64,000 nt of DNA from Dichotomocladium elegans (lineage: Eukaryota > Mucoromycota > Mucoromycetes > Mucorales > Lichtheimiaceae), in the NCBI GenBank assembly GCA_025716815.1, contig JAIXMN010000005.1, positions 1,178,001 to 1,242,000 of the forward strand, given 5' to 3'. The position numbers and the translations under genes are program-made. How positions within the stretch are numbered: the first letter of the stretch is position 1; each line of letters starts with the position of its first letter. Positions 23,769 to 34,200 of this stretch are shown here, one piece after another. Under the pieces are notes generated by a model that saw only the letters and a list, made by a program, of their open reading frames with translations, searched no databases and was not told the DNA's origin.

Positions 23769-25952
23769 TTACAATTTGGCCTGGGGCTTGATATCGGTCT
23801 TGAGGACCTCGCCCAAGTCATTGATGGCATCCTCCAGGCACTGCTTGAATTGATGTGTGCCATTATAAAACTTTTTGCCGTGGACCTCCAGGTCCTTGAC
23901 ACTTGCCACGTTGAAGCTGAATGCGTTGTTCTTGATCATATACGCGACACCAAAGCCATCATTGGTCACCTGGCCCCAGCCGTAACCATCAAAGTATTCC
24001 GATGACAGCTGTGAGGTGGACAAGTACCAGTGGGACGAGTACGCATAGGCGGGATCGGCAAAGATCGCAGGCATAGGCTCACCCGCTTTGATGCAGTGCT
24101 TTAGACCGAAGAGGTGGCGGTCCACGCCGCGCGCATTCACACACATGGCCATGTAGGCGCCCTGTGTCTTGACAGCCTTGCGATAGGCGGCCACCTTCTC
24201 TTCTGTACTCGCCTTGGGATCCTCCATTGTCTTGCAGAATGCAATGGAGTCCTCCGACACTGTGCGCGACGTCTCCGTGCGACCGAGCTGGAACTTTCGC
24301 GTCTGCGCAGACTCATACGTAGGCCGGTTGACACCAAACATCTTGTAATAGCCGAGCTGGATCACCATCTGCGCAAAACCATCCGGCGAAGTCTTGAATT
24401 TCTTGACCTGATTCTTGCCGAAACCCTGGAATGCAAGCACAGTCAGCTCATGTCGGCTGATCAGATCGTCGAAGCGGGCCCCTGCCGCCTGAACAATGTC
24501 ATTGATCTCGGATGTCACATGGAACTGAAGCTCTTCGGGAACGGGCAGGATCGTATTACATTGAATATCCTCCACTGGCGCCTTGGCAACACTTTGATTT
24601 TTCGTAATTATTCCCTGTAAGACGCATGGATGATAACAACCGGCCCTACTATTCCTCTTCTTACCTGTCGCAGACAAATTCGTTCAAGCGACACGTGGCA
24701 GTACCGTCCATCATCGAGTGCTAATATGTACCAAAAAAGAGAGGATGGGAAGTAAATGGATCAATCACCAGTGCTTTTTTCCCTTCCAGACCTTATTCAA
24801 AAATAAGTTACCTCGCCCATGAAGCCGGCCCTACCATTCTCGAAAACGATGAACTGGCAGGGTTTGTCGTAGAAACGGTTTCGGCCATCACCATGCCAGC
24901 AAGCGCGGCAGCTCTCGTCACGCGCAACTGGGGAGGAATCATCCAAGCAAACAACGAAAGAGGCCGACTCGATCTTCTCAAGTAGAGCCTTGTTCTCAGG
25001 ATGAGCAGCAACGAGGGCCTTGCGGTTCTCGGTCCAGAGATCGCGGTTGTCGGCGGTCAGGGCACCAAGACCGACGCCCTTGTTGTAACCTGCGGCATCA
25101 ATGACACGCTGGAACTGGTACTCAAGTTCACCTGTTGTCAACTGGCGGCCGTTTTGCACAGTGTCGATGACATAGAACTTGTTTTTGCGGATTGCAATAA
25201 TGTGGGTATTCTTGAAGGGGTCAAACATAGCATTGACGTCCGCCTCAGCAGCTGGCATGCGGCAGTTGTTGAACATGTATTTGTAGCGATCCATGCACAT
25301 GGGCTCGCCCTTTGCAAACTCGGGAACGAGCGTGTTCCTGATTCAACATGCCCAGCCATCGGTTAATGTCAACCATTCCAACCCCTTTAGTCTTCGTAAT
25401 CGAATCAGAAGGGGACACTTACTCTATAACCTGCTTCTTGAATTCAAGCGCGGCGGTGGTAATAGCAGCTGCGCGTTTGGCAGGCAGCTTGCGCTGGATA
25501 TCGTTCTTGTAGAGATAAAAGTAGCTGACATAGACAACAACAGGGTCCCGATAGGCCAGATAGGCATCATTGAGCCACCAGTCATCCATCCAATTCAGGA
25601 CCGAGGGATCGGCCGCCTTATTCTCGAGTCGACGCTGGAGCTCAGCACCAACACCGCTCGACACAAACTCCTTGACTGCAGCCTCGGTACGCTTGTACTC
25701 AGCCTCGCTCAGGAGCGGTTTGACAGTCATGAGGTATTTGGGAAGTGTCTCCTGAAGCGACGGCACGGGCAATCGGGGGAGATTGCGCTGGTAGCGAAGC
25801 ATTGGACCTGGAGCATCGGGATCGACAGGTGTCTTGGGACCGGATTTAGACTACAAGAGCATGTTAGGCAACGCTGGACGGGCAAGACACTCGTGGCGGA
25901 AACACTTGGGATGGAGAACAGACGTCAATGGACTTACAGCAGCAGCAGTCAT
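23769..25952 (-). CDS. Carnitine O-acetyltransferase, peroxisomal type
   Basis: Five exons, 25952-25938, 25850-25423, 25337-24812, 24720-24665 and 24591-23769, give 615 residues, the usual family length. The enzyme transfers acetyl groups between CoA and carnitine. The N-terminal family block is RYQRNLPRLPVPSLQET; the catalytic histidine is in GEHSMMDGTATCRLNE, whose GE and HSMMDG fall on either side of intron 3. Near the C terminus are GYGWGQVTNDGFGVAYMI and SSEYF, conserved in choline/carnitine acyltransferases. The protein ends Gln-Ala-Lys-Leu, a good type 1 peroxisomal signal. The first exon encodes only MTAAA, so no obvious mitochondrial presequence is present in this form. Intron 4 requires the second acceptor because the first creates an in-frame stop. 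Confidence 0.93.
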
Positions 25953-27033
25953 GGCAAGGGAGGAGAAGAGGATAGGGAGGAAAAGTGGAAAATGTAGGCG
26001 GAATAAGCAATGCTTTTATTTATGTGGTCATTTATTCATTTTTCCGACGTCTTTTGTCAGCAAGAATTCATCTTCTCCCAACTCGTCCGCCTTTCCCTCC
26101 TCAATTCCACTAAACTTTCACCCGTGTTTTCTTCTTCTTCTTCTGAAGCTCTTTACAGCTAATCGACAGACCATAATGTTTTAGTAGGGCGCCCTGAAAG
26201 CGCTTAATGGAGGAAGTTTGGAGGAAGGAGAAAAGAATCAGGTGTCCGAAGCAATTTCACGTGGATGCTCTTTCTGGTCTTTTTATGATTATCAACAATT
26301 CTGTCGGCAGCTGGGACTTCGGAGGAGGTCATACCTCCACACCAGAGGAATCGCTCACCCTTGAACACTATAAAAAGCTATCCGAGAAGACCTAACAGAG
26401 CAGTATTATTCGACAAGAGATGGATATGCTTTGAAAGAAATAGCATAGTTGACAAATCAATAAAATCTGTCTCCATCCATGAATGTCGATTGGGAACGCG
26501 CACTCTATACATGAACAACAAGAAAGACGCCGCATTGTCAATGGCATGCCGACAAACTATCTGTTTTTTTTCCCTTGGTGGTCGAGGGAGTTTTTTGAAA
26601 CGCAGGTTCTTTTCTATTGCGCGTAGGATTTTCTAATGCGATGGGTAACGCTTGGTCATTTTTACATTGCTTTTTACGAACCGGGGAAAATGGTCGTCGA
26701 TTGGAAACAAGTGACGGTAATGATCACTCAGTATTGATTACTGGCCATCATAGCAATAAGTTGCCCGGACGACTTGGACTCTTTTTCGTTATGAGTTTGC
26801 TGGTGCCAAAGCGACTTGTTCACCACCAGGGGATACTGATTTTGTTTGCGAAAGCCATGATACCATCCCGCTAGAACAAAATCAAACACTCATGCGCACG
26901 CGACACGCACGTACACCCATTTTTGACAGCTTGTGGTACCACCTAATGGGAACCTTATAAAATGATGTTTACTGCACATTGACAACCTCTTCCCCATCAC
27001 CCGCACGTCTAATCCTTCTTCTCGCCGCGATTC
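25953..27033. other. Intergenic region, 1.1 kb
   Basis: Upstream of the carnitine acetyltransferase gene and downstream of the AIM32-like gene on the same strand. No conserved protein was found on either strand. Confidence 0.55.
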
Positions 27034-28096
27034 CTACCAATCCAACACCCTTGAACACCCAACCTCAAACACTGCTCTCAAGAGGTCCTGAATGACTCTA
27101 TCTTGGACTATAGATTGATGGATGATGTCCATGCAATGACATGGCGTGACACGGCCATACCAGATGGCGCGCTGCCCCTGGTGGGTATACATGACGAGGT
27201 TGCCTGCGAACGCATGACCTATGGGCACACATACGCATCCACATACATATGCATGCATGCACGCATTGTGGGATGCTCGATGGCTCAATTCTCCATAGTT
27301 CTCTTTCCTTTCCCTGGTGCTTACCTCCCAGATGACTGACCAAGGCTACCTCGGCGGAGACGCCGGCCATACCGACAGCGTCCTCGAGCGCCTTTTTCAG
27401 CATGGGTCCCACAGTCCCGCACCGTTTGTCTTTCCGCGCGTGACCGCATACCAAGAGGAGATTGTCGAAAGGCGAGGGATGGACCTCGAAAGGTTCGGCA
27501 TTGGGCCTGTTGTAGATGAATTCCAAAAGTTTTTTTGCACGCCGGCTCGTGACGTTGGCAATGACAACATTGTCCGGTAAGAGATGAACATCGAATGCGC
27601 CTCGCTTCGTGGAAAATGTCGATGGCAGCGATGCGTTTGTTACCAGAATGCGTTGCTGCTGCTGCTGCTGCTGTTGCTTTTGTTCATTATCACCAGTATT
27701 TAGCAAGGAACGGTAACGATTCGCCTCGGTCCGTTTCCAGACCTTTCTCCGTTCGTGAATAGCCTCAATAAGAGCCTGAGCAAGGCCTTCGTCCTCAATG
27801 TGTGCAGGCCAATCGGACTTGCCGGTCAGGATCACAAGATGAATGGCGTAGGCCGGTACGGTGTTATGCAATGGCTGTGATTGATCAATACCCAGCTGCT
27901 GTGACGGGACAGACGGGTGCTGTGCGCAAGGGAAGGTGCAAGCGCCACAATCACTGGTGGTCGTTGACTGAATCGCAGGGAGCGGTTCGCTTTTCAGGGG
28001 AGGCAGACACAGCGCGGTGCAGTCGTCCGGGCACGTTTCTTTCGCGTTAGGCGAAGACGAATAGAGGCTGTTCACGCATCTTGATATCCACTCCAT
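27034..28096 (-). CDS. Sucrase/ferredoxin-like (AIM32 family) thioredoxin-fold Fe-S protein
   Basis: Two exons, 28096-27325 and 27218-27034, give 318 residues. Family hallmarks: LLVCGHARKDKRCGTVGP, with the conserved Cys-x-His and Arg-Cys-Gly of the ferredoxin-like thioredoxin fold, then SHLGG|HAFAGNLVMYT, where the intron falls between the two glycines. Members such as yeast Aim32 are mitochondrial and bind a 2Fe-2S cluster; the exact function is not settled. The N-terminal ~100 residues carry two further Cys groups (KETCPDDCTALCLPP and SDCGACTFPCAQHP), as in the family. A CAG/Gln run interrupts the middle. The start at 28096 is chosen because the frame upstream is a CA-repeat translation, although an ATG at 28276 is in frame. 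Confidence 0.82.
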
Positions 28097-28547
28097 CGGA
28101 AACAGTTCATAATAATCACCAGGTGTGGGGGAGGGCTTTGCTAAGTAAAGGACGAGTGGGGAAGAAGACGAAGAATATTCGGTCCCGCTTTGCGGCAGAC
28201 ACACACACACACACACACACTGAGAAAGAGAGCGAGAGAGAGGGGAGAAGCGCACACGAAAAAACCTGGAAGTCACGGATCCTAAAACTCACCTGAACCC
28301 CGACTTAACATGCGTAGTTCTCTTTACTCCCTAACTCTAGTAAGACGGTCTTGAAACGAAGAAGGCGATCCTTGGACCTACCAAAAGCTTAAGCAAAACG
28401 AATGGCTCCTGTGCCTTCAGCGGAAACAATGATAAAACCCCTTCCTTATCTTTTTTACTACCATTCTTTCTTTCTCTCTCTCCTATTATTTTTTTAATTA
28501 AAAAAACGGACAAAGATAAAGTGTAAGTCATGATCAACATAAAAATA
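28097..28547. other. Intergenic: AIM32-like 5' flank and TUP1 3' flank
   Basis: Contains a CA repeat at about 28199-28220 and AT-rich sequence near the TUP1 stop codon. No gene was seen. Confidence 0.6.
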
Positions 28548-31049
28548 TTACAAAGGTTCGTATGTCCAAATCCTGGCACGATTATCACCAGATCCAGTTG
28601 CGAACATGGGACGGCTTCTATTAGGACTAGTAGCCACCGAGATGACTATCATAAACCGCGTTAGCTCTGGTATTAAGGATATCATACCCGATCCTTGCAA
28701 GAGCACGTGCGCCACTTACCTGAGTTCTTGTGTCCTTGTAGCATAAACTGTGTTTGGCCCGTACGAGGATCCCAGAACTGGACGCCACGGTCCTTGGATC
28801 CGGACACAATCCAAAAGCTATCGGGAGTAGTTGCCACCGAGAGGACAAAATCCTTGTGTCCTGTAAAGACTTGCTTGCACGGATTCTTGCTGCGCTCACC
28901 GTACATTTGTGTGCCGAGTTGCCACATGCGCAGGGTCTTATCCAGACTGCCGCTGACAAGCGAATTGCCGTCGGGCATGAATGCGACAGAATAGACGCTA
29001 TCTTTATGACCCTCCAGACGCTCCAGCAGCTTTCCGGTCTGTGCATCCCACACACGTACTACTTTGTCCAGACTGCCTGCAGCGACTAGCCGACTGTCGG
29101 GAGAGATCGCCACCGACGTGACGCCCGGGTCTTTCTGGTCGATTTCGTTGATGGGTAGCACATGCCTACAGCGACCGCTCTCCCAATCCCATATCCTCGC
29201 CGTTCGATCACCGGAGCCGGATACAAGGTAACTCCCGTCGCGACTGAACTCAAGCGAGTAGATATCTTGTTCGTGTCCCTGAAGTACATTGCGAATGCTC
29301 CTTCTTTGGATATCCCAGATCTAGATATCCTCCATGTTTCAATAACGACCTCCCTTTCCTTCTCTCTGCTCGCGATAGCACCGACTACTCACCCTGATCT
29401 GCTTATCCTCAGCACCCGTGGCAAGATACTTGCCATCCGGACTGAAGCTAACAGAGCGGATGTACAAGTCAGCTTCTCTACCAGCATTCTCATCCTGGAG
29501 AACACTGCATGTTCAATCATGAATGTAAGACGATGGAGGAACTGGTTATAACGCCCCATCAATCCCAGCAAAGGCTTACGCAATGATACTTGAATTATAG
29601 GTGTCGTATATATAAGTTGCCTGATTACATCCAGCAGCCAGAAATCGACCATCGGCGCTGAACTTGACGCAGCACACCACGCTGCTGTGGTCAAAGGTGT
29701 GTAATAACCCAACCTTGAGGCAACGTTGCACCTTGGGATTGAATCTATCCAGCCCAACGATATAAAACAAGCGGTATTAGATTAAAGCCACGTACTAACA
29801 TTAGATGTTCCTTACAGTGCAAACCAGTCCTGTCCTTCAACCTTCATATTCGCTGGCACAGCCTCCGGATCCATATCAGCGAGTCCGCCACCACCTCCAT
29901 TTCCTGGACCCATATTAGGGGTCCACCTGCCGCAACGGAAGACGGTGGCTGTAGCGGCGGTGGCGGGCCACCGAGAGGTCCAGCTCCGGGCGGCTTGACA
30001 GACATACCACGTCCAGCAGGTACCATTTGATCTATCGGGGCAGAAAACAAACAAGCACACAAAAGACAGTCAGAGGATCACCGAATGAATTAGGCAAAAG
30101 ATGACAATGTTTGGAATCCATTTTACTTGAGGGTGGTGGTGGTGGTGTACTGCTAGGATGATGTAAGCTGCCTCCATTGTGATACGACGGTTGGGATGGT
30201 GGCCCGCCGGACATGGGCATGGATGTCGGTTGTTGTTGCTGCTGTTGCGGTGGATGAGGAGGACCATGTGGGCCGCTTGAGTAATGATGTTGATTTGACT
30301 CCATCATAGGAGGAGGCTGTGCCTGTGCTGAAGATGGTGGTGGTGGTGGCTGAGAGTAACCGGCAGGACCTGTTCGATGTGTAAGCATCAATCACGCACA
30401 TTCACCCATTCCTTTTTTCTTCTTCGTCAAGCTTTTTTTTTTGCTTTTTTTAGGAAAAAACCATACCTCCGCTATATCCACTTGATACCGGAGGAGGAGG
30501 ACCCCCATGTTGCACCTATCGCGTTAGAAAGGAAGAAAATGAAAGATGAGTGAGAAAATTCGGGTTTATGTAATCGAGATGAGACGCGCTACCTGCTCGA
30601 GCTGCTGTCGCAATCGTGCAATTTCTTCCTCATATCTGTGTTTTTAAGGAGGAGAGGGGATGAAGGGCGAAGCATCTGTGAGTCATTCATGTTCCCAGTG
30701 CAAAAGAAGCAGAGGATAGGACTAAGGACTTACTGCTTTTTCATCATTTGTTGCATACGTTCCATCTCCATGAGATTCTGCTGGAACATGTTCATTTCCT
30801 GGATTTGGCTGTTCACTATGCGTACGGTGTGTTTACTTATGCTTTTGTGGGTCCAAAAGGAAGAAGGGGGAGGATCTTGTTGTGTATTTGGCTGTATGAC
30901 GTACTTTTGTGTTCAAACTCGTCTCGCTGGGTTTTGACGACGATCGCCTCCTGTGTAAGCTGATCGAATTCGGCCCTGACCGCATCGAGCAGTTCAATGA
31001 GGCGGCTTTGGGTCGTCGGGACCATAGGTCTGTGATTGTATACTGACAT
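28548..31049 (-). CDS. TUP1: Tup1-like WD40 transcriptional co-repressor
   Basis: Eleven exons, 31049-30905, 30815-30734, 30635-30593, 30515-30467, 30369-30127, 30031-30008, 29903-29816, 29744-29580, 29504-29393, 29320-28720 and 28645-28548, give 549 residues. The N terminus is the Tup1 tetramerisation helix ([18 protein letters not shown], continuing through [20 protein letters not shown]). A Pro/Gln-rich linker follows, then the conserved [16 protein letters not shown] and a C-terminal propeller of seven WD40 repeats (for example [44 protein letters not shown]), ending RIWTYEPL. With Ssn6-type partners Tup1 represses many promoters through DNA-bound factors. The 24-nt sixth exon and the 104-nt intron after it are the least certain part: the intron has good signals, but its interior reads like a proline-rich exon. 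Confidence 0.92.
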
Positions 31050-31380
31050 GGTGACTGTAAACAAAAGAATGCATGCGGAGAGGATGTTAGGTGTGAGCGA
31101 GAGCGATGGCGTCTTTTTGAAAAAGGGGGGTGGGTGGGTGATGGAAAAGGGAGATAGAGACTTACTCTTGGACGTCTGCTTTGCGAACAATACAAGAGCG
31201 TGTCGTCACAAGCAACAAGACACGCACTCAGAAATAAGAAAGGAGAGAAGAAAAAAGAAGAGATCCCCACCACTAAAAAAAGTCCTAAAATCACCACCGG
31301 TTGGGGGGTGGGCGAAAGCGGTTGGAGGATGGTGCTGGGGGGAGAGTACTTTATTTTCAAAAATAAATTTCGTGAGGAAA
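31050..31380. other. TUP1 upstream region
   Basis: Purine-rich non-coding sequence between TUP1 and the left end of the degraded transposon. No gene was seen. Confidence 0.5.
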
Positions 31381-31387
31381 ATAAAAT

Positions 31388-31436
31388 GTCGCACAAAAAT
31401 ATTATCAATGTCGCATAAAACATAAAATTTGTCGCA
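31388..31436. repeat. Left terminal GTCGCA array of a Tc1/mariner-like relic
   Basis: Three direct copies of GTCGCA start at 31388, 31410 and 31431, spaced 22 and 21 nt. The inverse motif TGCGAC occurs at 33112 and 33135 (23 nt apart), with the degenerate form TGTGAC near 33051. Flanking words also match in inverted orientation (ATTTTTGTG next to the motif on both sides). I read these as decayed terminal inverted repeats that bracket the transposase remnant. Confidence 0.5.
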
Positions 31437-31814
31437 TGGATAAAGAAGGCCGGAAACATAGCCGTTAGTCAACAGAATATACCAGACCCCTTCTTACTCT
31501 TTAACGTACCCCGAAGGTAGCTAGATGTATCATTATGATAACCATGGCGGAAGAGGGAAGAAAGGAAGATCTGGAGCTGTTGAGCATTGACGGTGGATGC
31601 GACGGCGGAAGGATTTGAGGAAGGAATGAGGAAGGGACGACGAAGGACCATTGACAACACCAGCGGCAGGAGCATTGGGGGAAGCAATAGAGGAAGCAGA
31701 CGAATACAACAGCACCTCGACGAAGCCATGGTGGGAGACCTGCGCGGGTGTAGCCAAACCATGGTCCCACCAAAACCCATATCCTCTCCTCTCGAAGCAC
31801 TTGAGTTAGGTGGA

Positions 31815-32806
31815 TATCGTTATCTGCAGAGCATCCGGAATATTAAAAGATTTGCAGAATATAACAAATCGGTATGATACGGTAACCTATTGCCTTTTAT
31901 TTTGCTCTTGACAGTTGACCAAAACTCCTCAATCGGATTGAGTCCAGGCGATTATAGTGGAGGATAAGCACGTAGATATCCTCGAGACTTGATGTATTTA
32001 GAGATATCTTCAGCCTTATGGACAGGTACATTATCCATTACCAAATAATGGCCCTTCATATGTTCATACTTATCCATCTCGTCCGTCGTAGCCTTAAGGA
32101 AGCTGAGATAATGTCCAGTTACAGTTCCTCTGCTCGTAACTTCGGATAGCCCTGCCCTCTTTCTTTTCTTGATTGGTGGCTGCGGGAGTCTCAAGCTACA
32201 TTTAATGATCCCTGATGCTGAGATTGCTCCCAAGATTTCGGTTGTCTTTGCTCTTGTCTTTGTTATTGTGACCACTGCAGGAGACCCTTTCTTGGACCAT
32301 GCCATGCTGCGCTTCATATTAATACGGAACCCAGACTCGTCAAGGAAAACGCAGTTTTTTCTAAAGGCGCACCCAGTCAAGGTGCTCTTGGATCTTTGCA
32401 GCGCTATTCCCGTCTACAGGCTGAAACCGAGCCATTTTCAATGACAAGTTGTATTTGTTTTTCATAAATCGATGGAGCGTCATTTTAGCCCCTCAAATCT
32501 TTGGAGCAGTTGTTCCTTCAGCTGCCCTAGAACAATGGATGAATTCCCATCAATGCATTCTAAAATAACGCTCTTATACTCTTCATTGAGAATACGCAAA
32601 CGACCCCTCGCTTTAGGTTTTATAAAGATGCTGTTAGGGTCTTTCCCGTACTGTAATACCCGTCGCTGGGCTGAACGAACATGGATTCCTAGCTGTTTTG
32701 CAGTAGCTGATGCACTCAAGACTTTCCCAAACGTCCGTTTGAAAGATCTGACCTTATCTTGGCCAGTGTGCGCTGTGTAACTGCGCTTGATACCCGCTTC
32801 TTTCAT
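31815..32806 (-). pseudogene. Tc1/mariner-like transposase, degenerate
   Basis: On the minus strand, from 32806, an N-terminal helix-turn-helix region is readable (ASATAKQLGIHVRSAQRRV, then EYKSVILECIDGNSSIV). It then needs a frame change near 32484 to continue as LHRFMKNKYNLSLKMARF and a second near 32370 to reach the DDE catalytic domain. There CVFLDESGFRINMKRSMAW holds the first Asp and HYLVMDNVPVHKAEDI the second. An in-frame TAA interrupts the YPP...SPGLNPIEEFW block that carries the third acidic residue. The frame then runs on without further conserved motif to about 31815. Two frameshifts and one stop mean the copy is inactive. Closest family: IS630-Tc1-mariner elements of fungi. Confidence 0.85.
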
Positions 32807-33049
32807 CGGAATGCCTGTATCCTTTCGCTTGGGAATGTGTGTGGTAGTATGATCAGGGTTATCTTTGCAAGATATGCTGAGCAGATATTCAGTACGAGAA
32901 CATTGGATTGCAGAGAGTACATTTCTTTATCAACGACATGATCTTGGCCATCTTCGTAGAGAAATAGGTTGCTCACTCAGAATGTAAACGTATATAAAAA
33001 AGAAATAGTCAAAAGGAAGAAATGGAAGCGACCTGTTTCGGTGGATGCA

Positions 33050-33140
33050 TGTGACATTTGATTTGTCATCATGCGTATTCTGGGCAAAACGCAATTTTAT
33101 TTTTGTGATTCTGCGACTTCAGAACTGGCATGGGTGCGAC
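33050..33140. repeat. Right terminal TGCGAC array of the Tc1/mariner-like relic
   Basis: TGCGAC at 33112 and 33135, with TGTGAC near 33051 and TGCG near 33072, mirrors the left GTCGCA array. Together with the left array the element would be about 1.75 kb, a normal size for Tc1-like elements. Confidence 0.45.
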
Positions 33141-33650
33141 TTTGATTTTGTAAAATGGTGTATCTTCATGGGGTGTTTGGGCATGAGTGGGGGGGATGTC
33201 CATGAGATAGCGGAAAGAATACGCGCAGAACAGAAAAGTTTAATGTCACGCGGCAGATGATCTCTTCCAAGCGACTTACTTTCAGTGACGTCCCCTCTAT
33301 TCATCGAATGGAGAGCAGCCCAAGCATCTTAACCTTGCGACAACATGGTCCGAAAGTTCTGAAAGGGATTTCGGACGTCAACATTTGAATCAGATCCGGG
33401 TGGCCAGGTGCGTGCGGGACGGCTTCGAAGCAGCTTAGAGAGGAAAGCGCTGGACTGGCTTTGACCCTCTCGGCTTTAGAAATTTGCAGAGTTCATTGGC
33501 TTCATTGTAAATGAGATGTTTTCTGTGAGCATGTTAGTGCCGTCGTACGCTAGAAGGCTCGTTGGGATCGGGGCTTCTGCATCCTAGTACCTTTCTCTCA
33601 AACCTGGAGGAAATTCATTTCATTGTTATTATGCATTTCCTTGCACACGT

Positions 33651-34200
33651 TCAATAGATTCTTGATATGACACCGGAAACCTTCGCCAGATCAACCTGGA
33701 CATTGATCTTGTGGGCTATCAGATCGTCCGTGCTGACATAGGCCGCTGCCTGGGACATGTTGCGGTGCGCTCTAAATTCAATATTGGCAACACTTGTGTA
33801 GCCTTCGATGCGTGCCCATATGTCCGTGCTAATGGTCTCGATTAGCTGCTTGATTTTCTTGCGAATAAACGTTCTCCCCGCCAGACTGAATTTAACTTCA
33901 AAAAAGAACGCTTGGCAGAGGAGCTCTCTGGGATCGGTGACAGTCGCGTTCCAACTCGTAGAAGAGAATCCAGGGCAAGATCGGGTAAGTGTGCATGGTA
34001 GGAAGGTGGGTGCCTTGCATCGGGTTCTACAGTGTCTCGTGGTACTCCTGCTTCCGCGCAACAGATTTCGAAGAGGTCTTGATAATAATGACATTGTCTT
34101 CGGCAATTGTCAATACGATAGTGAGTTTGACAAGTACACGGCAGCGGATATACCGAGTTCGAACAAAAAGGAAAGGACATCTCAGACAATTGATGTCCAT
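33651..34200 (-). CDS. Unknown two-exon protein, tentative
   Basis: I do not recognise this protein. Exons 34200-34031 and 33927-33651, joined across a 103-nt GT-AG intron, give 148 residues without a stop. The reading looks coding: the first exon contains VLVKLTIVLTIAEDNVIIIK, and the second FFFEVKFSLAGRTFIRKKIK, DIWARIEGYTSVANIEFRAH and DDLIAHKINVQVDLAKVSGV, with mixed hydrophobic, charged and aromatic residues and no repeats. No signal peptide, membrane helix or metal-binding motif is visible. It sits alone in a transposon-rich desert, so it may be a real orphan gene, part of a mobile element, or a decayed gene. The start is simply the first ATG of the longest frame. Confidence 0.4.
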
